Below, one piece after another: positions 33,908 through 42,336 of a stretch of DNA of 64,000 bases; position 1 is the first letter of the stretch; each line of letters starts with the position of its first letter. The notes below the pieces were generated by a model. That model was not told the DNA's origin, did not search any database, and worked only from the letters and a program-made list of their open reading frames with translations. The position numbers were made by a program, and so were the translations under genes. Origin of the DNA: Dehalococcoidia bacterium. GTDB taxonomy: Bacteria > Chloroflexota > Dehalococcoidia > DSTF01 > JACRBR01. The stretch is from positions 43,031 through 107,030 of the forward strand of contig JAJTXQ010000041.1 of NCBI GenBank assembly GCA_021462855.1, given 5' to 3'.

Positions 33908-35245
33908 CTAGATGACGTCCGGCAGGCGTTCGCGCAGCGCGCCGGCGAGCCCTTCGATGGGCACACGGACCTGCGCCATGCTGTCGCGCTCGCGGATCGT
34001 CACCGCGTTGTCGTCCTCGACGGTCTGGAAGTCGACGGTGACGCAGAGCGGCGTGCCGATCTCGTCCTGCCGCCGGTAGCGGCGGCCGATGCTTTGCGCG
34101 TCGTCGTACTGCACCATCCAGTGCTTGCGAAGGCGTGCGTAGATGTCGCGCGCGGCCGGTGTCAGCTTCTCGTTGCGGCTGAGCGGCAGCACCGCCACCT
34201 TTATCGGCGCGATGGCGGGGTGGAGGCGCAGCACGACGCGCTTCTCGCCCTTGTCGTCCGTCTCCTCGGCGTACGAGTCGGCGAGGAACGCCAGCGTGCA
34301 ACGGTCGACGCCGAGCGACGGCTCGATGACGTGCGGGACGACGTGCTCCTTGCGCTCCTCGTCGAAGTAGCTGAGCTCTTTGCCGCTGAACTTCGCGTGC
34401 TGCGTCAGGTCGAAGTCGCCGCGGTGGGCGATGCCCTCGAGCTCGGCCCAGCCGATCGGGAAGTAGTACTCGACGTCGGACGTGCCGCGCGAGTAGTGCG
34501 ATAGCTCCTCCTGCGCGTGGGCGCGAAGGCGCAGGCGGTCGCGCTTCATGCCGAATCGCTCGTACCAGGCCATGCGATCCCGCATCCACTGGTCGTGGAG
34601 GCGGAGCGACTCCTCCGGGTGGCAGAAGTACTCGATCTCCATCTGCTCGAATTCGCGCGTGCGGAAGATGAAGTTGCGGGGCGTGATCTCGTTGCGGAAC
34701 GACTTGCCGATCTGGCCGACGCCGAACGGGAGCTTGCGGCGCGTCGTCGTCAGCACGTTCTCGAAGTTGACGAAGATGCCCGCGGCGGTCTCCGGGCGCA
34801 GGTACACGGTCGCGGCGTCGTCCTGCACCGGGCCGACGAACGTGCGCAGCATGAGGTTGAACATCCGCGGCTCGGTGAATGTGCCGCGCTCGCCGCAGTT
34901 CGGGCAGACGTCGGAGTCGAGCTCATCCTCGCGAAAGCGGGACTTGCAGTTGCGGCAGTCGACCATGGGGTCCGTGAACGTGTCGAGGTGGCCGCTGGCG
35001 CGCCAGACCTCCGGGTGCATCAGGATCGCGGCGTCGAGCCCGACCATGTCGTCGCGCTCCTGGACGTTGGCGCGCCACCACGCGCGCTTCACGTTGTTCT
35101 TCATCTCGACGCCGAGCGGGCCGTAGTCCCACGCGCCGGCGAGGCCGCCGTAGATCTCGCTGCTCTGGAAGATGAACCCGCGGCGCTTGCACAGCGAGAC
35201 GAGCGTCTCCATGTCGACCGAGGGCTTGAGTTCGGTTTCGCTCAC
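33908..35245 (-). CDS. glyS: Glycine--tRNA ligase (single-chain, alpha2 type)
   Basis: 445 residues from a GTG with GGGAGG upstream. Class II core: 'SSEIYGGLAGAWDYGPLG' opening, motif 2 'FRNEITPRNFIFRTREFEQMEIE' region, motif 3 'PSLGVDRCTLAFL', and a C-terminal anticodon-binding domain. A Cys4 zinc insertion (C-x2-C...C-x2-C, 'CRNCKSR...CPNCGER') lies near residues 95-118. It charges tRNA-Gly. Confidence 0.95.
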   Translation of the reverse strand: MSETELKPSVDMETLVSLCKRRGFIFQSSEIYGGLAGAWDYGPLGVEMKNNVKRAWWRANVQERDDMVGLDAAILMHPEVWRASGHLDTFTDPMVDCRNCKSRFREDELDSDVCPNCGERGTFTEPRMFNLMLRTFVGPVQDDAATVYLRPETAAGIFVNFENVLTTTRRKLPFGVGQIGKSFRNEITPRNFIFRTREFEQMEIEYFCHPEESLRLHDQWMRDRMAWYERFGMKRDRLRLRAHAQEELSHYSRGTSDVEYYFPIGWAELEGIAHRGDFDLTQHAKFSGKELSYFDEERKEHVVPHVIEPSLGVDRCTLAFLADSYAEETDDKGEKRVVLRLHPAIAPIKVAVLPLSRNEKLTPAARDIYARLRKHWMVQYDDAQSIGRRYRRQDEIGTPLCVTVDFQTVEDDNAVTIRERDSMAQVRVPIEGLAGALRERLPDVI

Positions 35246-35410
35246 GTGATCCTCCCGCCCCGGGTGGGCGATGAACGAGGGAAGCGTATCGGCGCGCCGC
35301 CGCCGTCACAATACGCGCGGCGTGCCTTGTCGCGTTCGTTGACACGTTCGAACGGCAGCACGTACGATCACAGGGGCGCGGCCGCGAGCGCGGCCCCCGC
35401 GGGAGGTGCC

Positions 35411-35755
35411 TTGGACGACGGGCAACTGAAGCTTGTCATCATCATCGCGTCCGACCCCGACGCCGACAAGCTGATGAAGAAGCTCATCGAGCAGGGCTAT
35501 CCCGCCACCAAGGTGAGCAGCACCGGCGGGTTCCTCCGCAAGGGCAATGCGACCATCCTCTCCGGCGTCGACGCCAACGAGGTCGACCAGATCCTCGCGA
35601 TGGTGCGCATGGAGTGCTACGCGCGCACGGAGTACGTGCCCGTGCAGACGCTGCCGTTCTTCGGCGAGGGGTCGGTCGTGCAGGAGCCGATCGAGGTGCG
35701 CGTCGGCGGAGCGATCGTCTTCGTGCTGAACGTCGAGCGGTTCGAGAAGACCTAG
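35411..35755 (+). CDS. darA: Cyclic-di-AMP receptor, PstA/DarA family (PII-like)
   Basis: 114 residues from TTG 35411 with GGGAGGTG upstream. 'KLVIIIASDPDADKLMKKLI', 'YPATKVSSTGGFLRKGNATIL' and 'VQTLPFF' are DarA/PstA signatures; the Thr-Gly-Gly and Phe-Leu-x-x-Gly-Asn loop contacts c-di-AMP in known structures. It is a PII-like trimer and signal receptor. Its presence supports real c-di-AMP signalling in this organism, matching the riboswitch at 46.5 kb. The stop is shared with the converging gene (CTAG, 35752-35755). Confidence 0.9.
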   Translation: MDDGQLKLVIIIASDPDADKLMKKLIEQGYPATKVSSTGGFLRKGNATILSGVDANEVDQILAMVRMECYARTEYVPVQTLPFFGEGSVVQEPIEVRVGGAIVFVLNVERFEKT

Positions 35756-36966
35756 CCTGCGGTCTCGGCCGGCTCTTTGCGCGGCCACTCGGCATCGAAC
35801 CCCTGGTTGCCCAGTTCCGAGGCAGGCACCACTTCCTCGAGCACCCAGCGCGTGCGCAGGGCCGCGGCGCCGTACTCGCCGAGGGCGCGGTCGAGCGCGT
35901 CATCGGGCGGCACCTTGCCCACGCGCAGGTACGTGTACTGGTACAGGTCGCGGATGAACGCGGCGAGCGGGATCGCGAAGATCGCGAAGACGAACCCTCC
36001 GATCGACCCGGCGACCACGAGGATGACGATGATCACACCCGGGTGCATCCGCAGGAAGTCGCCCTGGATCTTCGGCACGATCAGGTTGTTCTCGATTTGC
36101 TGGATGACGAGGAAGGCGAGCGCGACCCACAGCCCCTTCCACGGGTCCTGCGCCACGGCCACGAGGATCGCCGGAATGGCGCCGATGATCGGCCCGATGA
36201 TCGGGATCATCTCGGTGACGCCGGCGATGATCGCCAGGCCGATCGGATAGCGGACGTCGAGCAGTTCGAGCGCGATGTACGCCATGCCGCCGATGATCAT
36301 CCCCTGCAGCAGCATCGCGCGGATGTAGTTGCGCAGCACCGCGTCGCCGATGCCGAGCACGTTCCGCGCATCGTGGCGCAGGTCCGGCGGGAACATGCCG
36401 ATGAACGAGCGCACGCCGCGCGGGTGATCTTTCAGTGTGAAGTAGAGCCAGATCGGGATCGTGAAGTAGCCGATGAGGATCGAGAACGTGTCGCCGACGA
36501 ACTTCAGCGCGTCGGGTGCAAGGCCGGTCGTCCAGTCGCCGGCGGCGTCGCCCGCGTCGTCGAGCCAGCGGTCGACGCGGTCGTGCTGCTCCGCCGGCAC
36601 GTACTCGTCGTACCACTTCGTCAGCCGCTCGCGCGCCTGGTCGATCGTATCGGGCAGGTTGTCGCTGAACTCCTGGATCTCGTCGATCGCGCCGGGGATG
36701 AAGAGGAACCCCAGGCCGGTGCCGATGCCCGCGATCGACGCATACACGACGAGGATGGCGATGCCGCGCGCCAGGTGTGGCCGCGCGTCGCGGAACGGCA
36801 TGAACGCGGCGATGTAGTTCACCGCCGGCGCGATGACGTAGGCGATCGCCATGCCGAGCACGAACGGGAAGAGCGCCGTCCGCTCGTTCCAGGCGACGAA
36901 CAGCGCGAGCAGCACAGGCGCGATCACCATGCCCGCGCGGATCCGCCGGCGAAGGACGTCGCTCAT
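35752..36966 (-). CDS. AI-2E family transporter
   Basis: 404 residues, about eight membrane helices around a central coiled segment ('DEIQEFSDNLPDTIDQARERL'), with the conserved 'GITEMIP-IIGPIIGAIPAI' type stretch (here GVTEMIPIIGPIIGAIPAIL) and 'NNLIVPKIQGD...LHP' type motif. The family includes AI-2 exporters and Na+/H+ antiporters; cargo unassigned. CACACT lies 7 nt before the ATG, a weak leaderless candidate. Confidence 0.85.
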   Translation of the reverse strand: MSDVLRRRIRAGMVIAPVLLALFVAWNERTALFPFVLGMAIAYVIAPAVNYIAAFMPFRDARPHLARGIAILVVYASIAGIGTGLGFLFIPGAIDEIQEFSDNLPDTIDQARERLTKWYDEYVPAEQHDRVDRWLDDAGDAAGDWTTGLAPDALKFVGDTFSILIGYFTIPIWLYFTLKDHPRGVRSFIGMFPPDLRHDARNVLGIGDAVLRNYIRAMLLQGMIIGGMAYIALELLDVRYPIGLAIIAGVTEMIPIIGPIIGAIPAILVAVAQDPWKGLWVALAFLVIQQIENNLIVPKIQGDFLRMHPGVIIVILVVAGSIGGFVFAIFAIPLAAFIRDLYQYTYLRVGKVPPDDALDRALGEYGAAALRTRWVLEEVVPASELGNQGFDAEWPRKEPAETAG

Positions 36967-37024
36967 GCGGTCGAGTGTGCCACCTGCGTCCCTAGGAGCG
37001 CTATAGGGACTGCCCTCATGCCGC

Positions 37025-37030
37025 TACACT
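37025..37030 (+). promoter_or_regulatory. Leaderless -10 box of the NIF3 gene
   Basis: TACACT, 6 nt before ATG 37037; no Shine-Dalgarno. Confidence 0.6.
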
Positions 37031-37036
37031 TGCCCC

Positions 37037-37798
37037 ATGCACCCCAACGCATCCGTCGACGAGATCTCGGCCTGGCTCGACGACCTGCTCGATGTCCGGC
37101 GCTACGCCTCGGAGGAGCAGGCGAACGGTCTGCTGCACCGCGCCGGCGATGGCGTCTCGAAGTTTGCCGTGGCCGTGAACACGTCGCTCGCGACGATCCT
37201 GGCCGCGGCGAAGTCCGGCGTTCAATTGATGGTCGTGCACCACGCGTCGTGGGACCACATCGACCTGCACCTGCGCGGGGAGAAGATGCAGGCGCTGTCG
37301 ATGGCCGGCATCTCGCTGTACGGCGCGCATGCCGCGCTCGACTGCGCCGGCCCCGGCATCGGCAACGGGTGGGTGCTGGCCGGCCTGCTCGGCATCGAGG
37401 TCGAGGACACGTTCGCGGAGTTCCACGGCGGCCACTGCGGCGTCGTGGGCTCGTACGCCGGGAGCTTCGGTGAACTGATCGCGACGGCGTCGGCGGCCCT
37501 CGGCGTGCAGGTGGAGGCGCATGAGCATGCGAAGGGCACCGGGCGCGTGGCGATCATCACCGGCGCGGGCGGCATGACGAGCGACCTCGACGCGGCGCAC
37601 CGACTGGGCGCGCGGACGTACCTCACCGGCGAGGGAAGCATGTACACGCGCATGTTCGCGCGCGAGACCGGCATGAACCTCATCCTCGGCACGCACCACG
37701 CGACCGAGGCCCCCGGCATCCGCGCGCTCGGCGAGCGCATCGCCGCGCATACGGCGCTGCCGTGGGAGTTCTTCGCCGACACGCCGGACGTGTTCTGA
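37037..37798 (+). CDS. NIF3-like dinuclear metal-centre protein
   Basis: 253 residues. NIF3/YbgI motifs: 'LMVVHHASWDH' (metal histidines), 'AAHAALD' type segment (GAHAALDCA), 'VAIITGAGG', 'TYLTGEGSMY' and 'LGTHHATEAPGI'. Members bind two metals and are annotated as GTP cyclohydrolase 1 type 2 homologues, with true function unsettled. The TGA overlaps the next ATG (TGATG). Confidence 0.88.
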   Translation: MHPNASVDEISAWLDDLLDVRRYASEEQANGLLHRAGDGVSKFAVAVNTSLATILAAAKSGVQLMVVHHASWDHIDLHLRGEKMQALSMAGISLYGAHAALDCAGPGIGNGWVLAGLLGIEVEDTFAEFHGGHCGVVGSYAGSFGELIATASAALGVQVEAHEHAKGTGRVAIITGAGGMTSDLDAAHRLGARTYLTGEGSMYTRMFARETGMNLILGTHHATEAPGIRALGERIAAHTALPWEFFADTPDVF

Positions 37799-38697
37799 TG
37801 CCGGAAGCGCCGCCGAACGCCATCCCGCGCGAGCTGCTGGCGCGCGTCCGGCGCATCGAGCTGCAGGCGCGGCGGCTGGTCTCGAACGTCTTTCTCGGCG
37901 AGTACCACAGCGTGTTCCGCGGCCGCGGCATCGAGTTCTCGGAAGTGCGCCAGTACGAACCGGGCGATGACGTGCGGCTCATCGACTGGAACGTCACGGC
38001 GCGCATGGGCGCGCCGTACATCAAGAAGTACATCGAAGAGCGCGAACTCACGGTGATGCTGCTGGTCGATGTCAGCGCGTCGTCGGCGTTCACATCGACG
38101 GCGATGAGCAAGCGCGAGCTGGCGGCGGAGGTGGCCGCGACGCTCGCCTTCTCGGCGGTGGCGAACGGCGACCGCGTGGGCCTGCTGGCGTTCAGCGACC
38201 GCATCGAGGCGTACATCCCGCCGGCGAAGACGCGCCGCCACGTGTTGCGCCTCATCCGCGAGCTGCTGTACCTGCGGCCGGGCGGGCAGCGCACGGACAT
38301 CGGCGCGGCGCTGGCGTACCTGGCGCGCGTCGTGAAGCGGCGCTCGATCGTCTTCGTGCTGTCGGACTTCTTCGACGCGGGGTACGAGCCGGCAATGCGC
38401 GCCGCCTCGCTGAAGCATGAAGTGATCGCGCTGTCGCTCGCCGACCGCCGCGAGTCGGACCTGCCCGACGTTGGCCTGCTCGAGGTGCGGGACGCGGAGA
38501 CGGGCGAGCGGGCGCTCATCGATACATCCGACCGGGCGACGCGGGCGTCGTGGTCGCGCCGCGCGGCCGAGCAGCGGGATGCGCGCCGCCGCGCGCTCGC
38601 CGCCCTCGGCGTCGAGGAGATCGCGCTGGCCACGGACCGCTCATACGTCGAGCCGCTGCTGCAGGCCTTCCGCCGCCGCGCCCGGCGCGTGCGATAG
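37798..38697 (+). CDS. DUF58 domain protein
   Basis: 299 residues. 'YHSVFRGRGIEFSEVRQYEP', 'GDDVRLIDWNVTARMGAPYI' and 'ELTVMLLVDVSAS' are the DUF58 signature with a von Willebrand A-like MIDAS strand (D-x-S-x-S). Such proteins usually sit beside MoxR AAA+ ATPases; here no MoxR is adjacent. Role unknown, possibly assembly of a metal- or membrane-linked complex. Confidence 0.88.
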   Translation: MPEAPPNAIPRELLARVRRIELQARRLVSNVFLGEYHSVFRGRGIEFSEVRQYEPGDDVRLIDWNVTARMGAPYIKKYIEERELTVMLLVDVSASSAFTSTAMSKRELAAEVAATLAFSAVANGDRVGLLAFSDRIEAYIPPAKTRRHVLRLIRELLYLRPGGQRTDIGAALAYLARVVKRRSIVFVLSDFFDAGYEPAMRAASLKHEVIALSLADRRESDLPDVGLLEVRDAETGERALIDTSDRATRASWSRRAAEQRDARRRALAALGVEEIALATDRSYVEPLLQAFRRRARRVR

Positions 38698-38755
38698 GCG
38701 GTGGTTGCGCTTCCGGACACGGCGGCGCGCGTGCCGCCGCACCGCCCTCGCGCGG

Positions 38756-39499
38756 CTACCGCCCCTCGAAGCGTGGCGGGCGCTTGTCGAGGAACGCGCG
38801 GACGCCCTCGGCGCGGTCGGCGGTCGTCTGCAGGATCACGGTGAGGTCCGTCTCGTAGCGCAGCGCCTGGTCGAGCGGCATGTCGAGCCCGCGCAGCACC
38901 GCTTCCTTCGCGTAGCGGACGGCCAGCGGCCCGCGCGACGCGATCGTCTGCGCCAGGGTCAACGCCCGCGCGCGCACGCCGCTGCGCGGCGCGACTTCGT
39001 TCACGAGCCCCCATGCGAGCGCGCGGCCCGCGTCGACGGTTTCGCCGAGCAGCAGGATCTCCGACGCGCGCGCGCGGCCGATGAGCCGCGGCAGCCGCTG
39101 CGTCGCCCCGCCCGACGGCAGCATGCCCATCGCGACGTCGGGCACGGCGAACCGCACGCCCTCGGCCGCGACGCGGATGTCGCATGCGAGCGCGAGCTCG
39201 AGCCCGGCGCCGGTCGCGTCGCCCTCGATGGCGGCGATGACCGGCTGCGCCATCAGCTCCAGGCAGCGGAAGGCGTCGGCGGGCATGCGCGGCTCGTTGT
39301 CGCGCCAGCCGTGCGAGAACATGTCGCCTGTCGATGTCAGCAGCACGACCGACACCGTGTCGTCGTCGTGGATGCGCGCGGCCGCCGCATCGAGCTCGGC
39401 GAGCAGGCGCATGTCGATGGGATTCGTTTCGTCGGGCCGTTCGAGGCGGATCTCCGCGACGGGGCCGTCCGCCGAGAGCGAGAGCGTGGTGAACGTCAT
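38756..39499 (-). CDS. Enoyl-CoA hydratase/isomerase family protein
   Basis: 247 residues. Crotonase fold: 'DMFSHGWRDNEP' near the first oxyanion strand, 'QPVIAAIEGDATGAGLELALACDIRVA', 'MGMLPSGGATQRLPRLIG' with a Gly-rich oxyanion hole. The usual catalytic Glu of hydratases is not obvious, since the second position reads PSGGATQ. It acts on acyl-CoA substrates. TATGAT lies 6 nt before the ATG: leaderless. Confidence 0.85.
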   Translation of the reverse strand: MTFTTLSLSADGPVAEIRLERPDETNPIDMRLLAELDAAAARIHDDDTVSVVLLTSTGDMFSHGWRDNEPRMPADAFRCLELMAQPVIAAIEGDATGAGLELALACDIRVAAEGVRFAVPDVAMGMLPSGGATQRLPRLIGRARASEILLLGETVDAGRALAWGLVNEVAPRSGVRARALTLAQTIASRGPLAVRYAKEAVLRGLDMPLDQALRYETDLTVILQTTADRAEGVRAFLDKRPPRFEGR

Positions 39500-39505
39500 G
39501 ACGCG

Positions 39506-39511
39506 ATCATA
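39506..39511 (-). promoter_or_regulatory. Leaderless -10 box of the crotonase gene
   Basis: TATGAT on the minus strand, 6 nt before ATG 39499. Confidence 0.6.
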
Positions 39512-39517
39512 CGCGCT

Positions 39518-40279
39518 TCACACCGGCTTGTCGCCGGGCACCGGGATGACCGCGCCGTTGACGCGCGCCGCCCGTTCAGAACACAGCCACGCGACGGCTT
39601 CGGCGATGTGCTGCGGCGTGTTGGCGGCGGCTTCGGGCGCGCGCTCGAGCGCGGCGAGCGCTTCTTCGCGCGTGAACCGCCGCGTGGGGCCGGGCGCCAC
39701 GGCGTTGACCGTGATGCCGTGCGCGGCCTCGCGCGGGCCGATCGTGCGGGCGATCCAGTGCCGCGCTGCTTTACCGAGCGGGTAGTCGAGCGGCGCGTCC
39801 GGCGGCCCGAACGTCCACGCGTCGGCCATGTGCCCGCCGATCAGCACGATGCGGCCCCACCCGCGCGCGCGCATGCCGGGCAGCGCCGCGCGGAGCAGGT
39901 GGTACACGCCCTCGATCTCCGCCGCCACGACGCGCCGGAGGTGAGCGGCGTCGATCTCCGTGACATCGCGCGGCTTCCACGGCGCGCCGGCGTTCGCGAC
40001 GACGATATCCACGGAGCCGAACGCGGCGGCGGTCTCCCGCACCATCGCCTCGACCGATGCGGCGTCGCTCGCGTCGCCCTGGAGCGGGAGCGCGCGGCGG
40101 CCCATCGCCTCGATCGCGGCGGCTGTCGCCGCGACGTGCTCGCCGCGCCGGTGGTAGTTGAGCGCGATGTCCGCGCCATCGCGCGCGAGCGTGAGGGCGA
40201 TGCTGCGGCCCATGCCCTGGCCGCCCGCGCCCGTGACGAGCGCGACCCGGCCGGCGAGCATCGAGCGTTCGGGCGCCAT
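39518..40279 (-). CDS. Short-chain dehydrogenase/reductase
   Basis: 253 residues. TGAGGQGMGRSIA cofactor loop and 'VANAGAPWKPRD'. The active-site segment is 'LIGGHMADA...PLDYPLGKAARHW', where Y-x-x-x-K is present as YPLGK, and the usual catalytic Ser position falls in LIGGH, which lacks Ser. Substrate unknown. CATACT lies 6 nt before ATG 40279 with no Shine-Dalgarno, so this start is preferred to upstream in-frame ones. Confidence 0.82.
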   Translation of the reverse strand: MAPERSMLAGRVALVTGAGGQGMGRSIALTLARDGADIALNYHRRGEHVAATAAAIEAMGRRALPLQGDASDAASVEAMVRETAAAFGSVDIVVANAGAPWKPRDVTEIDAAHLRRVVAAEIEGVYHLLRAALPGMRARGWGRIVLIGGHMADAWTFGPPDAPLDYPLGKAARHWIARTIGPREAAHGITVNAVAPGPTRRFTREEALAALERAPEAAANTPQHIAEAVAWLCSERAARVNGAVIPVPGDKPV

Positions 40280-40285
40280 GCGGTG

Positions 40286-40291
40286 AGTATG
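40286..40291 (-). promoter_or_regulatory. Leaderless -10 box of the SDR gene
   Basis: CATACT on the minus strand, 6 nt before ATG 40279. Confidence 0.5.
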
Positions 40292-40373
40292 CGGGCGGCG
40301 CGCCGGCCGGTGCAATTGACTCATGGAGCGGCGCCGCCCCAGCGATTACCCTCTGGTGAGCGGAGGGGCAGGC

Positions 40374-41135
40374 ATGGGCACATTCTCGGGGAAAGCGGCG
40401 CTCGTCACCGGCGGCACGCGGGGCATCGGCAAGGCGATCGCGATGAAGCTGGCGCGCGAGGGCGCCGACGTGACGGTGAACTACTCCCGCAACGTCGAGC
40501 ACGCGGAGGCGACCGTCGCCGATCTGCGCGCGCTCGGCGTGCGCGCCGAAGCCGTGCGCTGCGACATCGGCGAGCGCGAGGACGTGTTCGCGATGGTGCG
40601 CGGCGCCGCCGAGCGGATGGGCCGGCTCGATGTCGTCGTGAACAGCGCGGCCCGCGGGCTCGAGCGGCCGCGTCCGGCGATCGACTCCCTGCCGAAGCAC
40701 CTGCGCCACACGATGGACATCAACCTCTTCGGCCCGTGGTTCGCCGCGCAGGCCGCCGCCCCGCTGATGACCGAAGGTGGCGCGATCATCAACCTGCTGA
40801 GCCCGGGCTCCGACCGCTACCTGCCGAAGTACGCGCCCGTCGGCGTGTCGAAGGGAGCGCTCGAATCGCTGACGGTGTACCTCGCCGTAGAGCTGGCGCC
40901 GCGCGGGATCCGCGTCAACGCCGTGTCGGCCGGGCTCGTCGAGGGCACGGACGGCGTGCGGTTGATGGACAGCGAGCTCGTCGGCGGCTACGGCGCGAAG
41001 GTGCCCGCCGGCCGCCACGTGCAACCCGGCGACGTCGCCGAGGCGGTCGCGTTTCTCGCGTCGCCCGCGGCGTCGATGATCATCGGCCAGACGCTGCTCG
41101 TCGACGGCGGGTACGCCCTGCTCGGCATGGTGTGA
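40374..41135 (+). CDS. fabL: Enoyl-ACP reductase, FabL-like SDR
   Basis: 253 residues. The SDR fold opens 'ALVTGGTRGIGKAIAMKLA', but the active site is Y-x6-K ('KYAPVGVSKGALESL') rather than Y-x3-K, and 'VNSAARGLERP' replaces NNAG. Both features match Bacillus FabL (enoyl-ACP reductase III), as does 'VYLAVELAPRGIRVNAVSAG'. It would reduce trans-2-enoyl-ACP with NADPH in fatty-acid elongation. CGGAGGGG lies 6 nt before ATG 40374, so the longer in-frame start at 40323 is not used. Confidence 0.8.
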   Translation: MGTFSGKAALVTGGTRGIGKAIAMKLAREGADVTVNYSRNVEHAEATVADLRALGVRAEAVRCDIGEREDVFAMVRGAAERMGRLDVVVNSAARGLERPRPAIDSLPKHLRHTMDINLFGPWFAAQAAAPLMTEGGAIINLLSPGSDRYLPKYAPVGVSKGALESLTVYLAVELAPRGIRVNAVSAGLVEGTDGVRLMDSELVGGYGAKVPAGRHVQPGDVAEAVAFLASPAASMIIGQTLLVDGGYALLGMV

Positions 41136-41239
41136 GAAAGGGCGCGGCTGCGCCTCTGCGCGTTCAGCCGCCGTCGCGTCGCCATTCCTCGGCTTGACAT
41201 CGTCCGCGCGGCGCAGGCCGAATGATGACCCAACGCTGC

Positions 41240-41245
41240 TATACT
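41240..41245 (+). promoter_or_regulatory. -10 box of mscL
   Basis: TATACT, 41 nt before the ATG; the leader carries CCAGGAGGGG (41271-41280). Confidence 0.5.
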
Positions 41246-41286
41246 CGCGGCACTTTCGTTTGAACGGAGACCAGGAGGGGAATGTC

Positions 41287-41691
41287 ATGCTCCAGGAATT
41301 CAAGGAGTTCATGCTGCGCGGGAATGTCATTGACCTCGCGATCGCGGTCGTGATTGGCGCCGCGTTCAAGACGGTCGTTGACACGTTCGTTTCGGGGCTC
41401 ATCACGCCGCTGATCGCGGCGTTCGGCGGCCAGCCCGACTTCTCGGCGCTGGACTTCACGATCAACGACAGCCGCTTCCTGTACGGCACGTTCCTGAACG
41501 CGGTGATCGCGTTCGTCATCGTCGGCGCGGTGCTGTTCTTCTTCGTGATCAAGCCGATGAACGAGCTGATCAAGCGCTCGCGCAAGGAGCCGCCGGCCGA
41601 CCCAACGGTGAAGAAGTGCAGCGAGTGCCTGAGCGAGATCCCGATCGACGCGCGGCGCTGCGCGTTCTGCACGTCGCAGCAGGCGGCCTAG
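41287..41691 (+). CDS. mscL: Large-conductance mechanosensitive channel with C-terminal zinc-ribbon-like knuckle
   Basis: 134 residues. MscL core 'MLRGNVIDLAIAVVIGAAFKTVVDTFVS', a periplasmic loop and TM2 'LNAVIAFVIVGAVLFFFVIKPMNEL'. It opens on membrane tension to release solutes during hypo-osmotic shock. The C-terminus ends in C-x2-C-x10-C-x2-C (KCSECLSEIPIDARRCAFC), replacing the usual charged helix with a probable zinc site. Confidence 0.93.
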   Translation: MLQEFKEFMLRGNVIDLAIAVVIGAAFKTVVDTFVSGLITPLIAAFGGQPDFSALDFTINDSRFLYGTFLNAVIAFVIVGAVLFFFVIKPMNELIKRSRKEPPADPTVKKCSECLSEIPIDARRCAFCTSQQAA

Positions 41692-41692
41692 C

Positions 41693-42319
41693 TTAACGAT
41701 CGGGCGTGGGGCGCTCGCGGCGGGCGCCCCACCGTTCCCAGTACACCACTTTCTCGGCCGGCAGCCGGATGGGCGGCCCGAACGTGCCCTTCGGCCAACC
41801 GACGGGGATCATCGCCAGCGGCTCGGCGTCGTCCGGGATGCCGAGCAGCGCGCGGACGTCGGCCTGGTGCAGCATGTGCAGCGTGGTCAGCGTCGCGCCG
41901 AGCCCGAGCGCGCGCGCCGCGAGCAGCAGGTTCTGCACGGCGGGATACAGCGACGCGCCGAGCACCGGCCCCGTGTTGAACCGGTCGGTGCGGACCGTCG
42001 CGAAGATCAGCACCGGCACCTCTGCGATGTGATGCGCGAGATGGTCGGCCGACTTGTAGGCGCTCGCGCGCCGGGCGTCGGCGAGCATGGCTTCGCGCGC
42101 GGGGCCGTACATCTGCCGCCACGCTTCGAGGTACCACTCGCCGATCTTGCGCTTGTCCTCGGCGCCGGTGACGACGACAAAGTTCCACGACTGCACGTTG
42201 CCGCCGCTCGGCGCCTTCGTCGCCGTCTCGAGCAGCTTCCAGAGCAGCTCGTCAGGCACGGGGTCCGGCTTCAGCCGGCGCATCGCCCGCTGCGTGTTCA
42301 CGACATCCCAAAAGTCCAT
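41693..42319 (-). CDS. Nitroreductase family protein
   Basis: 208 residues. FMN-binding nitroreductase fold starting 'VVNTQRAMRRLKPDPVPDEL', 'APSGGNVQSWNFVVVTG', 'LLAARALGLGATLTTLHM', 'PVGWPKG'. It transfers electrons from NAD(P)H to nitro or enone compounds; substrate unknown. GGGAGGAG before the ATG. It converges with mscL with a 1-nt gap; folC lies 17 nt upstream on the same strand, so the two may form an operon. Confidence 0.87.
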   Translation of the reverse strand: MDFWDVVNTQRAMRRLKPDPVPDELLWKLLETATKAPSGGNVQSWNFVVVTGAEDKRKIGEWYLEAWRQMYGPAREAMLADARRASAYKSADHLAHHIAEVPVLIFATVRTDRFNTGPVLGASLYPAVQNLLLAARALGLGATLTTLHMLHQADVRALLGIPDDAEPLAMIPVGWPKGTFGPPIRLPAEKVVYWERWGARRERPTPDR

Positions 42320-42336
42320 CGTTCTCCTCCCGTTCG

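Noticed and set aside
41194..41199. TTGACA upstream of mscL as the -35 partner of TATACT 41240
   Set aside because: The 40-nt spacing is incompatible with a sigma70 promoter.
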